The translations under genes and the position numbers were made by a program. A stretch of DNA of 64,000 bases, taken from NCBI GenBank assembly GCA_963709485.1, contig CAVPWE010000003.1, positions 248,001 to 312,000 on the forward strand. Reading direction: 5' to 3'. Each line of letters begins with the position of its first letter. The first letter of the stretch is position 1. Below, in pieces: positions 33,786 through 42,422 of the stretch. Below the pieces are notes generated by a model, which saw only the letters and a list, made by a program, of their open reading frames with translations, had not been told where the DNA came from and ran no database searches. The DNA is from JAXDBM01 sp963709485. GTDB lineage: Bacteria; Desulfobacterota; Syntrophia; Syntrophales; Fen-1087.

Positions 33786-34244
33786 ATGAAACAAAACCTT
33801 CTGTTGATACTGATTTTGCTGATGAGCATCTGTACCGGGGCTTATGCTTCGGACAATTATCCTGTCGGTCAGGTAAAAACTGCCATTGGCACTGCGCATG
33901 TCATAAGGGGCTCGGAAAGGATCAAGGCGGAGCCCGGCACGAAGATCTTCAAGAGCGAAGCACTGGAGACGGGAAAACAGGGATCGATGGGAGCTGTTTT
34001 TAATAACAACAGTACACTCTCGCTCGGTCCGGAGACCCGGTTCGTGCTTTCACGATACGAGTTCAACGTACTGGAAAAGAGAGCCGGCTTTGTCGGGCAA
34101 ATCCGCAGGGGGACGATGGTGTACTTAAGCGGCCTTATCGCCAAATTGAATGCAGGCGCCACCCGGTTCGAGACGCCGGCGGCGGTGGCGGGCATCAAGG
34201 GTACGAAACTGGCCATCAAGGTGGATGGAGGCGACAATGAATGA
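33786..34244 (+). CDS. periplasmic FecR-domain protein
   Basis: 152 residues with a Sec signal peptide (1-21, cut near AYA-SD) and a FecR domain. The domain shows VKTAIGTAHVIRG, a middle GSMGAVFNNNSTLSLGPETRFVLS and the closing TPAAVAGIKGTKLAIKV. Stand-alone exported FecR proteins of this size commonly accompany an OmpA-like lipoprotein and a CHASE2 cyclase; here only the OmpA partner is present. AAAGGAG precedes the ATG; the stop overlaps the next start. Confidence 0.85.
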   Translation: MKQNLLLILILLMSICTGAYASDNYPVGQVKTAIGTAHVIRGSERIKAEPGTKIFKSEALETGKQGSMGAVFNNNSTLSLGPETRFVLSRYEFNVLEKRAGFVGQIRRGTMVYLSGLIAKLNAGATRFETPAAVAGIKGTKLAIKVDGGDNE

Positions 34245-34848
34245 TTGTAGACACGACCTCTTTCTCCTGCTGACAATATCCGTACTCTCGTTCTGCGGCT
34301 GTTCCGCACCGCGCAGCCAGTTTGTCTTATTGCCATCCCCGGACGGCCGTATCGGCACGGTAACGGTTGCAAGTAAAAGCGGGGAGGCGACACTCTTCAA
34401 TGTATACGAATCTACGGATCTCTCCTGTCCTGAAGATCGTCCGGCGGCGCCGAAAATCCTGACAGAAGAAGCTGTTAAAAACATTTTCAGGGACGCAATG
34501 TCCGCTCACCCCCCGGTTCCGGTCAAATATATTCTCTACTTTGAACCGTCGTCCACCAAGCTTACTCAGGAATCCGAACAGCTTATGCGGCAGATTGTCG
34601 ATGATATTAAAAAGGCCGGCTCAACAGACATCAACATCAGCGGCCATGCCGACAAGTCGGGATCAAGGGATATCAACATTAAAATTTCCCGCGAACGTGC
34701 AATGGTGGTGGCAAAACTGCTGACAGGAATGGGCATTGCCCCCGCGTCGCTGGAAGTGGCATCGTATGGTATGGAACTGCCCTTGGTTGACACGCCCGAA
34801 GGGGTTCCTGAGCCGCGTGTAACGAACCTGTCCTCTTCGCCTCTCTAA
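34237..34848 (+). CDS. OmpA-domain lipoprotein
   Basis: 203 residues from ATG 34237 (GGAGG upstream, overlapping the FecR stop). A lipoprotein signal with Cys in SFCGCSA (about residue 22) and a C-terminal OmpA peptidoglycan-binding domain (about 105-195: YFEPSSTKLTQ, INISGHADKSGS, SRERAMVVAKLL). The domain normally closes with PRNRRVEI; here it reads EPRVTNLSSSPL and stops. A one-base shift just before would give PRNEPV, so the tail may be frameshifted or simply diverged. It would anchor the outer membrane to the wall and work with the FecR protein. Confidence 0.8.
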   Translation: MNDCRHDLFLLLTISVLSFCGCSAPRSQFVLLPSPDGRIGTVTVASKSGEATLFNVYESTDLSCPEDRPAAPKILTEEAVKNIFRDAMSAHPPVPVKYILYFEPSSTKLTQESEQLMRQIVDDIKKAGSTDINISGHADKSGSRDINIKISRERAMVVAKLLTGMGIAPASLEVASYGMELPLVDTPEGVPEPRVTNLSSSPL

Positions 34849-35307
34849 AGACACATTTCCGTCAATTTCGATTGACATATAACGACACTTTCCCGATACT
34901 TTCATCACACAGGCATATTTCTGTCTTGAGGCGATTGCAGATCGCATTTCGCAGATGCCTGTGGAACTACTTTTGGGGTGATGATGGCAGACTCTCCCTG
35001 CGGCGAAATGTCAGTCGACTCCAGACCCTCGGAAAGAGCGATGAGAGCGGCCGCATTACGGGCGCTCGGGGTGCTTGAGATTCGAGAAGAGCTCAGGGGA
35101 CGGAATGCCGGCTGGATTCGAAAGAAATGGAGAAGAAGTACCTTGCACTTCAGGACGGAACACCGGCTGGCAATGTTCCAGCGTCGCTTTGCCTCGTCCT
35201 TGCATCCGTCGCAGATCGTGACGGAGGATGAATCACCGCGATCCGATATGAAGCAAAGAATCACATATTAACAGAACGATGGAATGCGGCAGGAAGGAAA
35301 AGCCCTT
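34849..35307 (+). other. 459-bp stretch without a convincing gene
   Basis: Short frames exist on both strands (for example 34978-35271, 97 residues, basic), but none has a ribosome-binding site, a family match or typical codon use. It could be the eroded remains of a gene that once followed the OmpA-like lipoprotein. No repeats or strong hairpins were seen. Confidence 0.4.
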
Positions 35308-35772
35308 ATGAAAACATGGATGAAGTATCTCATCATCGGCTGGTCGATTGCCTGTGTGGGGATATTTATTGTAACGTATCAAATGCTGAAAAGCGAAGCC
35401 ATTGTAGAAAGGCATTCGGTTACGTTGATTCCCAGATCGCCTGAAAATGCGACACCAGCCTATGATTGGGAGGCTGCTGGGGATGACCTGTTTGGGAGGG
35501 ATATCGTCGACAAAAAGATAGATCCCCTTTCATTTTACGAGCCATCAATAACAAAACAGGAATTTGTTCACCGGATGAAGAATGCAAAAGGGGTAATCAT
35601 CGAATCAAAGACACGGGCTATCGGCAAGATCATATACGTACTGTTCCCGATATATGCCTTTGCCATCTGGGCAATTCCGATCACGGTATTTTTGGTGCTC
35701 GGGATGATCTTTGGCAGGGAGGAACGGTCCCGGGAAAGGATCCTGGGAAATGAAAGTCATCAGGATCAATGA
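35308..35772 (+). CDS. two-helix membrane protein, unknown
   Basis: 154 residues from ATG 35308, which has AGGAAGG ten bases upstream; the ATG at 35284 has none. Membrane helices at about 5-27 and 111-136, with a soluble middle (about 35-105) that would face the periplasm, and a charged C-terminal tail (GREERSRERILGN). No family is recognised. It stands alone. Confidence 0.65.
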   Translation: MKTWMKYLIIGWSIACVGIFIVTYQMLKSEAIVERHSVTLIPRSPENATPAYDWEAAGDDLFGRDIVDKKIDPLSFYEPSITKQEFVHRMKNAKGVIIESKTRAIGKIIYVLFPIYAFAIWAIPITVFLVLGMIFGREERSRERILGNESHQDQ

Positions 35773-35912
35773 CAAGAGCACAGCCGGGAGGATGAATTGT
35801 TCTGAACGAGACTTGATTTGACAGCGGCCAGATGCTCTGAATTGTCAGCGGGGTTTACGCATCTGCTTGTCAGTCAGTGCGTTTTAGAAGAAGGAAAAAA
35901 CATCATCCTATC

Positions 35913-36104
35913 TTATGCTGTGCTTCTATCGATCTCTTCCATTGGTCCCGGTTCAACGATATCTGAGTCTGCGTTTGGTGCGTGCGATTTCATATTCGCC
36001 TTCTGCTGTTTAGCCATTTTGCGCTTAGACGCCTTATCTATTTGTTTCTGCTGTCTTGCTTTTTCTTTATCCCGTTTGCCAAAGTTGTACATGGATTTTC
36101 CCAT
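35913..36104 (-). CDS. small conserved basic protein near cspA
   Basis: 63 residues: GKSMYNFGKRDKEKARQQKQ, then a Lys/Arg/Gln helix (KASKRKMAKQQKANMK) and an acidic tail ending near EPGPMEE. This KSMY(N/S)F(A/G)KR pattern recurs in small uncharacterised proteins of many proteobacteria. A GAGGAG lies 7 bases upstream of the ATG. The highly charged helix suggests nucleic-acid or ribosome binding, but function is unknown. It is encoded downstream of cspA on the same strand after a 181-base gap. Confidence 0.75.
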   Translation of the reverse strand: MGKSMYNFGKRDKEKARQQKQIDKASKRKMAKQQKANMKSHAPNADSDIVEPGPMEEIDRSTA

Positions 36105-36285
36105 CTGTAATCTCCTCTTGTCTTTCTTTCAAACGTTGCTGAGCATGTTGAAATAGATAAGGGGTCTCCTCCTTTGCAAAAAATATTTACAGTCATGTAA
36201 TGATTTCCACTTTGTGTCAGCACCTTTTCCTGATTTATTTTCTGACGACAGCTATCGTGAAGTAAAAAAAACAGCACCAACGGTC

Positions 36286-36486
36286 CTAAAGCTTGCGAAC
36301 ATTCCCGGCAGAAGGACCTTTGGCACCCTGGACAACATCAAAACTGACACGCTCACCTTCAGACAAAGTTTTAAAACCGTCTCCCTGAATTGCCGAATGA
36401 TGCACAAACAGGTCCGTGCCACCTTCTTGTTCAATAAAACCAAATCCTTTTTTGTCATTAAACCATTTAACTTTTCCTTCCGGCAT
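36286..36486 (-). CDS. cspA: cold-shock protein
   Basis: 66 residues, a single cold-shock domain. RNP1 is KGFGFIE (13-19) and RNP2 is LFVHHSAI (26-33), in the usual MPEGKVKWFN frame. It binds single-stranded RNA/DNA and prevents secondary structure. GGAGG lies upstream. The leader (36487-36631 region) may carry cold-response elements, but none could be defined by eye. Confidence 0.97.
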   Translation of the reverse strand: MPEGKVKWFNDKKGFGFIEQEGGTDLFVHHSAIQGDGFKTLSEGERVSFDVVQGAKGPSAGNVRKL

Positions 36487-36631
36487 CTTGAATCCTCCTT
36501 TGTATTGGTTTCACTCGCGTGACCGTTTGCAACATCAACATTACATGCATCTAATGATTTCTGGAAATGCAGCATTATTCACTCTGCGACAGACCACTAC
36601 GCACTTTCACTTCAATCGGGGAAAGTCATCA

Positions 36632-37024
36632 TTAAACATTGTGCTGGCTATTCTGGTTTTTCAATGCGTTGAGAAAATCTTTTGAGACCAACCATTTCTC
36701 GATGGGTATTGATATGGATTGGATCGTGGAATCGCCGTGGTCAGGATCAAAACGATCATACCACTCGCAAATGAATTTTTTCAGGAATATATTGTAAACG
36801 TCCCTGTCTTTTTCATTCTTGTCGAGATAATTTTCAATTGCGTCTTCCTTGATTATTATCTGGATTTTTCTGGACCGTTTATTTCCTTGTTTTGGATTGT
36901 TTCCGAGTTTCCAGTCGATTTGTATGAAATGGTCATTTTCAGCGTATCTTGAAACAATCCATGCATTCGATGGGAAAATCGGCGTAATGAGTCCGACCCA
37001 GTGGTCAAGCAGATCTTCAGCCAT
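36632..37024 (-). CDS. unknown cytosolic protein (AT-rich pair, second gene)
   Basis: 130 residues, no signal or membrane segment, mixed alpha/beta with aromatic clusters (FPSNAWIVSRY, FICEWYDRFDPDHGD). AAGGGG lies upstream of the ATG. No family is recognised. Base composition is clearly AT-richer than the flanking housekeeping genes, suggesting acquisition. It lies 20 bases after the next gene upstream and is presumably co-expressed with it. Confidence 0.6.
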   Translation of the reverse strand: MAEDLLDHWVGLITPIFPSNAWIVSRYAENDHFIQIDWKLGNNPKQGNKRSRKIQIIIKEDAIENYLDKNEKDRDVYNIFLKKFICEWYDRFDPDHGDSTIQSISIPIEKWLVSKDFLNALKNQNSQHNV

Positions 37025-37044
37025 GCTTTCTTATCCCCTTCGCC

Positions 37045-37353
37045 TTACTGCTTCGGTTCGATGATTTTTATCTTATTGGACCACCCGGATGGATCCGTTC
37101 TAACATTTCTGCACTCCTTTCTGTATTGGAGTTTAAAAACGATCTTCCCGCAGTCCTGCCCCTCTTCTTCCACCCGATACCCGAGCACAGTCCCTCCATA
37201 AAAAGAAGGCTCCGTCCGCTTTTTATGAAAAAAGATTTCACCTCCGACAAGTTTCTTGGCCCTGTCTTCAGCCAGTTTCCAGCCGCCGCTTTCCCATACG
37301 TTATCGTGCAGCTTGATGAAATTATTGATGGGTTCGATGATGTGTATATTCAT
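37045..37353 (-). CDS. unknown protein with FHKK..PS..GG motif (AT-rich pair, first gene)
   Basis: 102 residues starting MNIHIIEPIN. It has the block GGEIFFHKKRTEPSFYGGTV followed by GYRVEEEGQDCGKIVFKLQY and RTDPSGW. I recall similar small uncharacterised proteins with (F/L)HK....PS..GG and a C-terminal GW, but cannot name a family. GGGGGTAG lies upstream of the ATG. As a two-gene AT-rich cassette it could be a defence or toxin/immunity pair; that is speculation from context only. Confidence 0.55.
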   Translation of the reverse strand: MNIHIIEPINNFIKLHDNVWESGGWKLAEDRAKKLVGGEIFFHKKRTEPSFYGGTVLGYRVEEEGQDCGKIVFKLQYRKECRNVRTDPSGWSNKIKIIEPKQ

Positions 37354-37423
37354 TTTCTGCTACCCCCTTTAAAAAATCGTGCTTAAAATTTAAACGTTTC
37401 CTCGTTTTCTTCCTGCATTAAAC

Positions 37424-37460
37424 GAAAAACCCCATCTAATCGTAATAGACAGGGTTTCAG
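37424..37460 (-). terminator. intrinsic terminator (leftward)
   Basis: CCC and TCTA pair with GGG and TAGA around a 7-base loop, with an internal CA/CA mismatch; T-run on the minus strand. It probably ends the radical SAM transcript. The stretch 37354-37648 holds nothing else I can identify apart from a short CCCC-TATTT-GGGG hairpin near 37472-37484. Confidence 0.55.
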
Positions 37461-37648
37461 TTTTTCATTTAGCCCCTATTTGGGGTAGAGGTGTCGGAGA
37501 GATTAACCCCCTCAGCCTCGCTATGCGATTTCTATTCAACCATCCTCCCTTAATCGGATAAAGTCAAGGCAATACTTTGGAAACGATCATCTGTTTTCAA
37601 CTGACCATCCAATATCTTGGGTTTATTTAAAGAAAATAGCAATCGACC

Positions 37649-38980
37649 TCAACTGAGACAACCGGTTTGGAAGATTTTACGTCTCGCCATACGGCCAATG
37701 TTGAGGGCAACGGTCTGAAACAGGGAAGGCTGAGACATGTCCAGCCTTTTCCAGATCGAGGGTATGGAATAAAAGGAATTGTACAACCATAGAAACCCTT
37801 GAAGAAGTTCTTCCGGGGACATGCTGAGGGGCTGGAAGACAACGTGGTTGGCGTCGTATTTTGCCCAGTTCTTGTGCAGCAATCTGCCTTCCGCCTCCAT
37901 TTTTGTGAAGATTCGGGTACCGGGCATGGGGGTGTAGATGTAAAAGTTGGCCCCGGAGACCCGGTTTTCTTCACAGAAGGAAAGGGTGTGGCGGAAGGTG
38001 TTTTTGTCGTCATGATCCATGCCGAGCATAAAAGAGCAAAGGACGTTCATCCCCCGGTCGCGGAAGTTGCGGATTGAAACAGCGTATTCATCCACCTTGT
38101 TGATCTTCTTTCCCGCATCCCGCAGATTCTTTGGATTGATGGACTCAATGCCGATAAAAAGCCAGGAAAGTCCGCTGGCCGCCGCCAGGTCGAGCAGGGC
38201 GGGATCTTTGGCCAGGGTGATGCTTCCCTGACTGATCCAGTTTTTTTTCAACGGGATCATAGCCTGAAGAAGCTCCCGGGCATAACCAGGATAGCCAAAG
38301 ATATTGTCATCTACAAAAACCACATGATCGTGCGGCATGGTGGATAGCTCTGCAACAACTTCGGCGACGGGGCGAAAACGGTAATTTTTACCCCAGTATT
38401 GGGTCACGGAACAATAGTCACAGTTATAGGGGCAGCCTCGGGAGGCCATAATTGTGTTAGGGAAGGAATAGGCCCCTTCCTTGAGAAGGTTTCGCCTGGC
38501 CATGGGAAGCCCTCTCAGATCATGTCTCACGGTTGCCGTGTAGCGGGGTTTCAGTGTGCCTGCCAGCATATCTGCTGCCAGCTCCGGCCAGATCGTCTCC
38601 GCCTCGCCGATCACGACGGCATCGGCATGCACCCCGGCCTCTTCGGGAAAGAAGGAAGGATGAAGACCGCCCAGAATCACCGGGATGTCCCGATTTCTGA
38701 AGGAGTCGGCAATCTCGTAGGCTCGGTACGCCTGGGGGGTGATGGCGGTGATGCCAACAAAATCAGCGTTGATATGACCGGTAGAATCTTCGATATCCTC
38801 ATCATGAACGGTTACCCGGAAGTCCTCCCCGGCCAGTCCGGCCAGAAGCGGCAGGGTCAATGGGGCAATCGAGGACCGGCGCCTTCGTTTGTTCCCGAAG
38901 CGATTTTTATCAGGTCCCGGATGGATCAGCGCCAGGTGCGGTTTCATGGATGGAATTCCCTGTTCAACTTGCTTTGACAT
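37649..38980 (-). CDS. B12-binding-domain radical SAM protein
   Basis: 443 residues. N-terminal cobalamin-binding-type Rossmann domain (about 14-140; ITAITPQAYRAYEIADSF, VILGGLHPSFFPEE), then the radical SAM core with the 4Fe-4S motif GCPYNCDYCSV (CxxxCxxC at about 184-191). FIGIESINPKNL and a SPASM-free C-terminus of about 90 residues follow. It resembles the class B methyltransferase/hopanoid-type radical SAM enzymes that modify lipids, tetrapyrroles or antibiotics; the substrate cannot be read. The MKPHLAL segment at residue 12 may be the real start. No pathway partners are adjacent. Confidence 0.88.
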   Translation of the reverse strand: MSKQVEQGIPSMKPHLALIHPGPDKNRFGNKRRRRSSIAPLTLPLLAGLAGEDFRVTVHDEDIEDSTGHINADFVGITAITPQAYRAYEIADSFRNRDIPVILGGLHPSFFPEEAGVHADAVVIGEAETIWPELAADMLAGTLKPRYTATVRHDLRGLPMARRNLLKEGAYSFPNTIMASRGCPYNCDYCSVTQYWGKNYRFRPVAEVVAELSTMPHDHVVFVDDNIFGYPGYARELLQAMIPLKKNWISQGSITLAKDPALLDLAAASGLSWLFIGIESINPKNLRDAGKKINKVDEYAVSIRNFRDRGMNVLCSFMLGMDHDDKNTFRHTLSFCEENRVSGANFYIYTPMPGTRIFTKMEAEGRLLHKNWAKYDANHVVFQPLSMSPEELLQGFLWLYNSFYSIPSIWKRLDMSQPSLFQTVALNIGRMARRKIFQTGCLS

Positions 38981-39052
38981 TTATCATTTCCTGGTAACGT
39001 ATAAGTCGGCCTAAATTGAGATCTTGTTGGCAGATCATCTTAATGACACCAA

Positions 39053-39088
39053 TAAAAAACCCCCGCTCTCTATTGAGACACAAGGGGT
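39053..39088 (-). terminator. candidate intrinsic terminator after tRNA-Arg
   Basis: On the minus strand a C-rich/G-rich stem (CCCC with GGGG, inner GTCTC/GAGAG-like pairing) followed by a six-T run, about 180 bases downstream of the tRNA. The remaining 38981-39270 sequence shows no gene. Confidence 0.45.
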
Positions 39089-39270
39089 CTATAACTTCTT
39101 TACAGCATCACCCCAAGAAAAGGGTCACAATCACTTGCTAACCTGATAGCAATGCATTATCTGCCTTACTTATCTGCCCAACCCACAAAAATGTCAAGAA
39201 ATGGTTTCAACAAATGATTTCAACAAAATTCAAAGGGGCTAAGAAAAAATTCCTAACCCCTTGATTTCCC

Positions 39271-39347
39271 TGGTAGGCGATCTGGGACTCGAACCCAGGG
39301 CCTTTGGTTCCGGAGACCAACGCTCTATCCACCTGAGCTAATCGCCC
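39271..39347 (-). tRNA. tRNA-Arg (anticodon CCG)
   Basis: The reverse complement folds fully: acceptor GGGCGAT/ATCGCCT (one G-T pair), D-arm GCTC/GAGC, anticodon stem TTGGT/ACCAA with loop CTCCGGA (CCG reads CGG), T-arm CTGGG/CCCAG around TTCGAGT, discriminator A and encoded CCA. No duplicated 3-prime end, and so no att site, was found to its left. Confidence 0.96.
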
Positions 39348-39413
39348 GCTGAAAAAAGGAAATGTTCCTTACTATGGTCTGCAAGAATATTCAACTGCTG
39401 TTTTCATGATCCT

Positions 39414-40286
39414 TTATGATTTCGGCAGGCGAAGCTCCTTCAGGATCATGCAGACCGGTTCGCTGCGGTTCATGCTGTAGATATGCAGCCCCGATACGTC
39501 ATTCTTGATCAGGTCCACCGCCTGACTGGTGGCATAATCGATTCCATATTTCTCCACTTCCTCGCTTTTGTCTTTCAGTCTTTCAATCTTTTCTCCGAGG
39601 GGACTGGGGATCGCTGCACCGCAGAGGGAGACGATCCGGTGCACCTGTTTGTAGTTGAGGATGGGGAAGATGCCGGGGAGGATGGGGATTCTGATGCCCA
39701 TGGACCAGGTCCGGTCGCGGAACCGATAGAAGGCTTCATTGCTGAAAAAAAGCTGGGTGGTGATAAAATCCGCTCCGGCATCGACCTTGCGCTTCAGATT
39801 TGCCAGGTCGACATCGAGGGAAGGGGCTTCGGGATGCACCTCGGGGTATCCGGCGACGCCGATGGAAAAATGATCCGTCTGACGGATGAAGGCAACAAGT
39901 TCGTTGGCGTAGCCGAATCCCCCTGCCGGCCTGACGAATTTTTCCGCCCCGGCCGGAGGGTCACCGCGCAGGGCCAGAATGTTTTCGATATTTTCATCCT
40001 TGAACAAGTCCAGGATGCGGGTGATATCGTCCCGGGTCGACTGAACGCAGGTCAGATGGGCAAGCGCCTCGGTGTTGAAATCCTTTTTTACGCGCGAGGC
40101 GATTTCGAGCGTTCTGTCCCGCGTGCTGCCGCCGGCGCCGTAGGTTACGGAGATGAAATCGGGCTTTAAATCGGCCAGCTCTCTGACGGTTATGAACAGG
40201 TTTTCCAGATTGCCTTCCCGGGTCGGCGGAAAGACCTCAAAGGAAAGCGTGAAATTTTTCTTCCGGAAAAGCTCTTTCAGGTGCAT
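39414..40286 (-). CDS. metF: methylenetetrahydrofolate reductase
   Basis: 290 residues, the short bacterial form: a TIM barrel with FAD. It interconverts methylene- and methyl-tetrahydrofolate for methionine synthesis or, in acetogens and syntrophs, the methyl branch of the Wood-Ljungdahl path. Conserved blocks are LSFEVFPP (14-21), DFISVTYGAGGSTRDRTLE, HLTCVQSTRDD, ALRGDPP and DFITTQLFF. Its neighbours do not tell which of the two roles dominates. It diverges from the amidase gene over 133 bases. Confidence 0.96.
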   Translation of the reverse strand: MHLKELFRKKNFTLSFEVFPPTREGNLENLFITVRELADLKPDFISVTYGAGGSTRDRTLEIASRVKKDFNTEALAHLTCVQSTRDDITRILDLFKDENIENILALRGDPPAGAEKFVRPAGGFGYANELVAFIRQTDHFSIGVAGYPEVHPEAPSLDVDLANLKRKVDAGADFITTQLFFSNEAFYRFRDRTWSMGIRIPILPGIFPILNYKQVHRIVSLCGAAIPSPLGEKIERLKDKSEEVEKYGIDYATSQAVDLIKNDVSGLHIYSMNRSEPVCMILKELRLPKS

Positions 40287-40419
40287 AAAAAGGGTTCCTT
40301 GAATTTTTCTGCGAAAATGTCATTAAGGTGAATGAATGTCAATACTTTTTAGATATGTATGTTGAAATCCGGATGTGAATCTGTTAGAAGCATTTAAAAT
40401 TAACCGGAATTAAACCGTG

Positions 40420-42309
40420 ATGATTCGAGTAAAGACGATAATGCTGCCGCTTCTGATGCTTTTTCTGTGTCTTCCGGTGTCGAATGCGGGCGCGATGGTC
40501 AAGATCCTGAATGTGCGGCACTGGGTTGCCCCGGATCATACGAGGGTGGTGATCGACACCAGCGATGATCCTGATTTCACCGTCGAAAAAAACAGGGAAA
40601 AAATACTGATCGATTTCAAGGAGACAACCGTTCCGGGTGAGATTCCAGCCCGGAAAATTCTGAACAAACCTGGAATTAAAAGCATATCGTGGGTGCAGCT
40701 CCCCCCGCAGATCATCCGGGTGGAAATCGCCCTTGCCGAACATGTCGATTCCAGCGTGTTCAAACTGAAGCGATTCGAGGAAAAGCCGGATCGCATCGTG
40801 ATCGATATCGAACTTCCCGAAGTCGAGCAGCGGGAGACACGGGAAAGGGAAGAGGTTAAAACACAGAGGAAAAACAAGATCATTGTCATCGACCCGGGAC
40901 ACGGCGGAGAAGATCCGGGCGCCATCGGATGGAACGGCACCCAGGAAAAGGATGTCGTCCTGAAAATCGCCAAGAAACTTCGGGACGCTCTGAACAAGAA
41001 GGAAGGCTACCGCGCCTTCCTGACCCGCAGCGGCGATTATTATGTTCCCTTCCATAAAAGACTGAAAATCGCCCGGGAATACGGTGCGGACCTTTTCCTC
41101 AGCATTCACGCCGATGCCGCCAGGCAAAAAAGCGCCCGGGGGCTTTCCGTATACTGCCTGTCGACAGGCGGCGCCAGCACGGAAGCCGCCAAGCTCCTGG
41201 CGAGAAAAGAGAACCTGGCTGACATTATCGGAGGTTCTCCCAACGGGGAGAGCAACGATGAATCCGACCCCATCGTGCTGAACATGTTTCAAACCAACAC
41301 CCTCAATGTTTCAAAAACGTACGCGAAAAGCGTCCTCAAAAACATGAAAACCGTCCTGCCGCTCAAATTCAACACGGTCCAGGGGGCGCCCTTCCGGGTT
41401 CTCAAACTGCCCGAAATTCCGTCGCTCCTGGTTGAAACGGCCTATATCTCCAACAGGACGGAAGAGAGGATTTTAAGCAGCGGTCAGTCTCAAAGGCAGA
41501 TTGCCGAAGCGCTGGCTGGCGCGATCGAGGAGTTTTTGCCCGTGGAGCCGTCCAGAAAGCCCCCTCCGGTCGTTCAGTTGGCGAAAAAAGAGATCAAGGC
41601 GGAGCCGGCTGAGCCCGAGAAGACCGACAACAGGGAAAGAGATAGGGGAGCGGTGACGAACGGGTCCGGCAAGACGCCGGAAGCAAAAGTCCTGACGCAC
41701 AGGGTGCGAAGAGGGGAGACCCTTGAAAAGATTGCCAGGCGCTATGACGTCCCGTTGCGTTCGCTGCTCACGTTGAACAAAATGAAACTGCATGATCCGC
41801 TTCTTTCGGGACGGAAAATCAGGATTGCCGCGGCGGAAAAAAATGTCGAAGAGAGCCGGCCTGAATCGCGGGAGGTGGCCCGGGCGGCGGAAAAAGCGCC
41901 GCGGGCGAATGGGAATCCGGGTTCCGCTCAGAAATCCGATATCACCGTTTACAAGGCCAGGGAGGGGGACAGCCTGGACAAGATTGCCCGCCGGCATGGT
42001 ACGACCCTGGGGGCCCTCCTGAAGCTCAATAAAATGAAGATCAATGAGCCCCTTTACATTGGGCGGGTGGTGAAGTTGAGAGAGACGGATGCAGATCGCG
42101 AAGCGCCCTCCACCCATGCGGCTGCCGCAGAGACAGCCAAAGCGGAAAAATACACCTATTACCGGGTTAAGAAGGGCGAAACGCTGGAGTTGATCGCCCG
42201 CAGGAACGGCACAACCATCCAGAATTTGCAGCAATTGAATCGGATGAAACCCTCCGATCCCTTGCTGGCCAACAAAAAATTGAAGCTGCCCCAGAATCCA
42301 CCGCTCTAG
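40420..42309 (+). CDS. N-acetylmuramoyl-L-alanine amidase with AMIN and three LysM domains
   Basis: 629 residues. Signal peptide (1-24), AMIN targeting domain (about 27-130), and an Amidase_3 zinc domain (about 152-385) with VIDPGHGGEDPGAIG, a His in LSIHADA and the catalytic Glu in LVETAYISN. Three LysM domains follow (about 427-470, 509-552, 581-625), separated by Pro/Glu-rich linkers. It cleaves the amide between peptide and glycan in septal peptidoglycan, AmiC-like. Three C-terminal LysM copies are more than the usual none or one and would hold it firmly on the wall. Confidence 0.95.
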   Translation: MIRVKTIMLPLLMLFLCLPVSNAGAMVKILNVRHWVAPDHTRVVIDTSDDPDFTVEKNREKILIDFKETTVPGEIPARKILNKPGIKSISWVQLPPQIIRVEIALAEHVDSSVFKLKRFEEKPDRIVIDIELPEVEQRETREREEVKTQRKNKIIVIDPGHGGEDPGAIGWNGTQEKDVVLKIAKKLRDALNKKEGYRAFLTRSGDYYVPFHKRLKIAREYGADLFLSIHADAARQKSARGLSVYCLSTGGASTEAAKLLARKENLADIIGGSPNGESNDESDPIVLNMFQTNTLNVSKTYAKSVLKNMKTVLPLKFNTVQGAPFRVLKLPEIPSLLVETAYISNRTEERILSSGQSQRQIAEALAGAIEEFLPVEPSRKPPPVVQLAKKEIKAEPAEPEKTDNRERDRGAVTNGSGKTPEAKVLTHRVRRGETLEKIARRYDVPLRSLLTLNKMKLHDPLLSGRKIRIAAAEKNVEESRPESREVARAAEKAPRANGNPGSAQKSDITVYKAREGDSLDKIARRHGTTLGALLKLNKMKINEPLYIGRVVKLRETDADREAPSTHAAAAETAKAEKYTYYRVKKGETLELIARRNGTTIQNLQQLNRMKPSDPLLANKKLKLPQNPPL

Positions 42310-42422
42310 TATCGGCGCCGGGAGTTTTGCCTGAAACAACCCGCTCGAAATGGCAGCGGGTCCCGTCGTTGAAACGGAAGTGCTCCCCGTGAATCATCTC
42401 GGCAGGAAGGAGAAACTTGCTC

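Noticed and set aside
37472..37560. tRNA- or IS-like sequence next to the AT-rich cassette
   Set aside because: It contains a short hairpin and a C-rich stretch but does not fold as a tRNA and shows no terminal inverted repeats.
39271..39347. tRNA-Arg as the attachment site of an island covering 36.6-39.3 kb
   Set aside because: I found no second copy of the tRNA 3-prime end to the left and no integrase near it.
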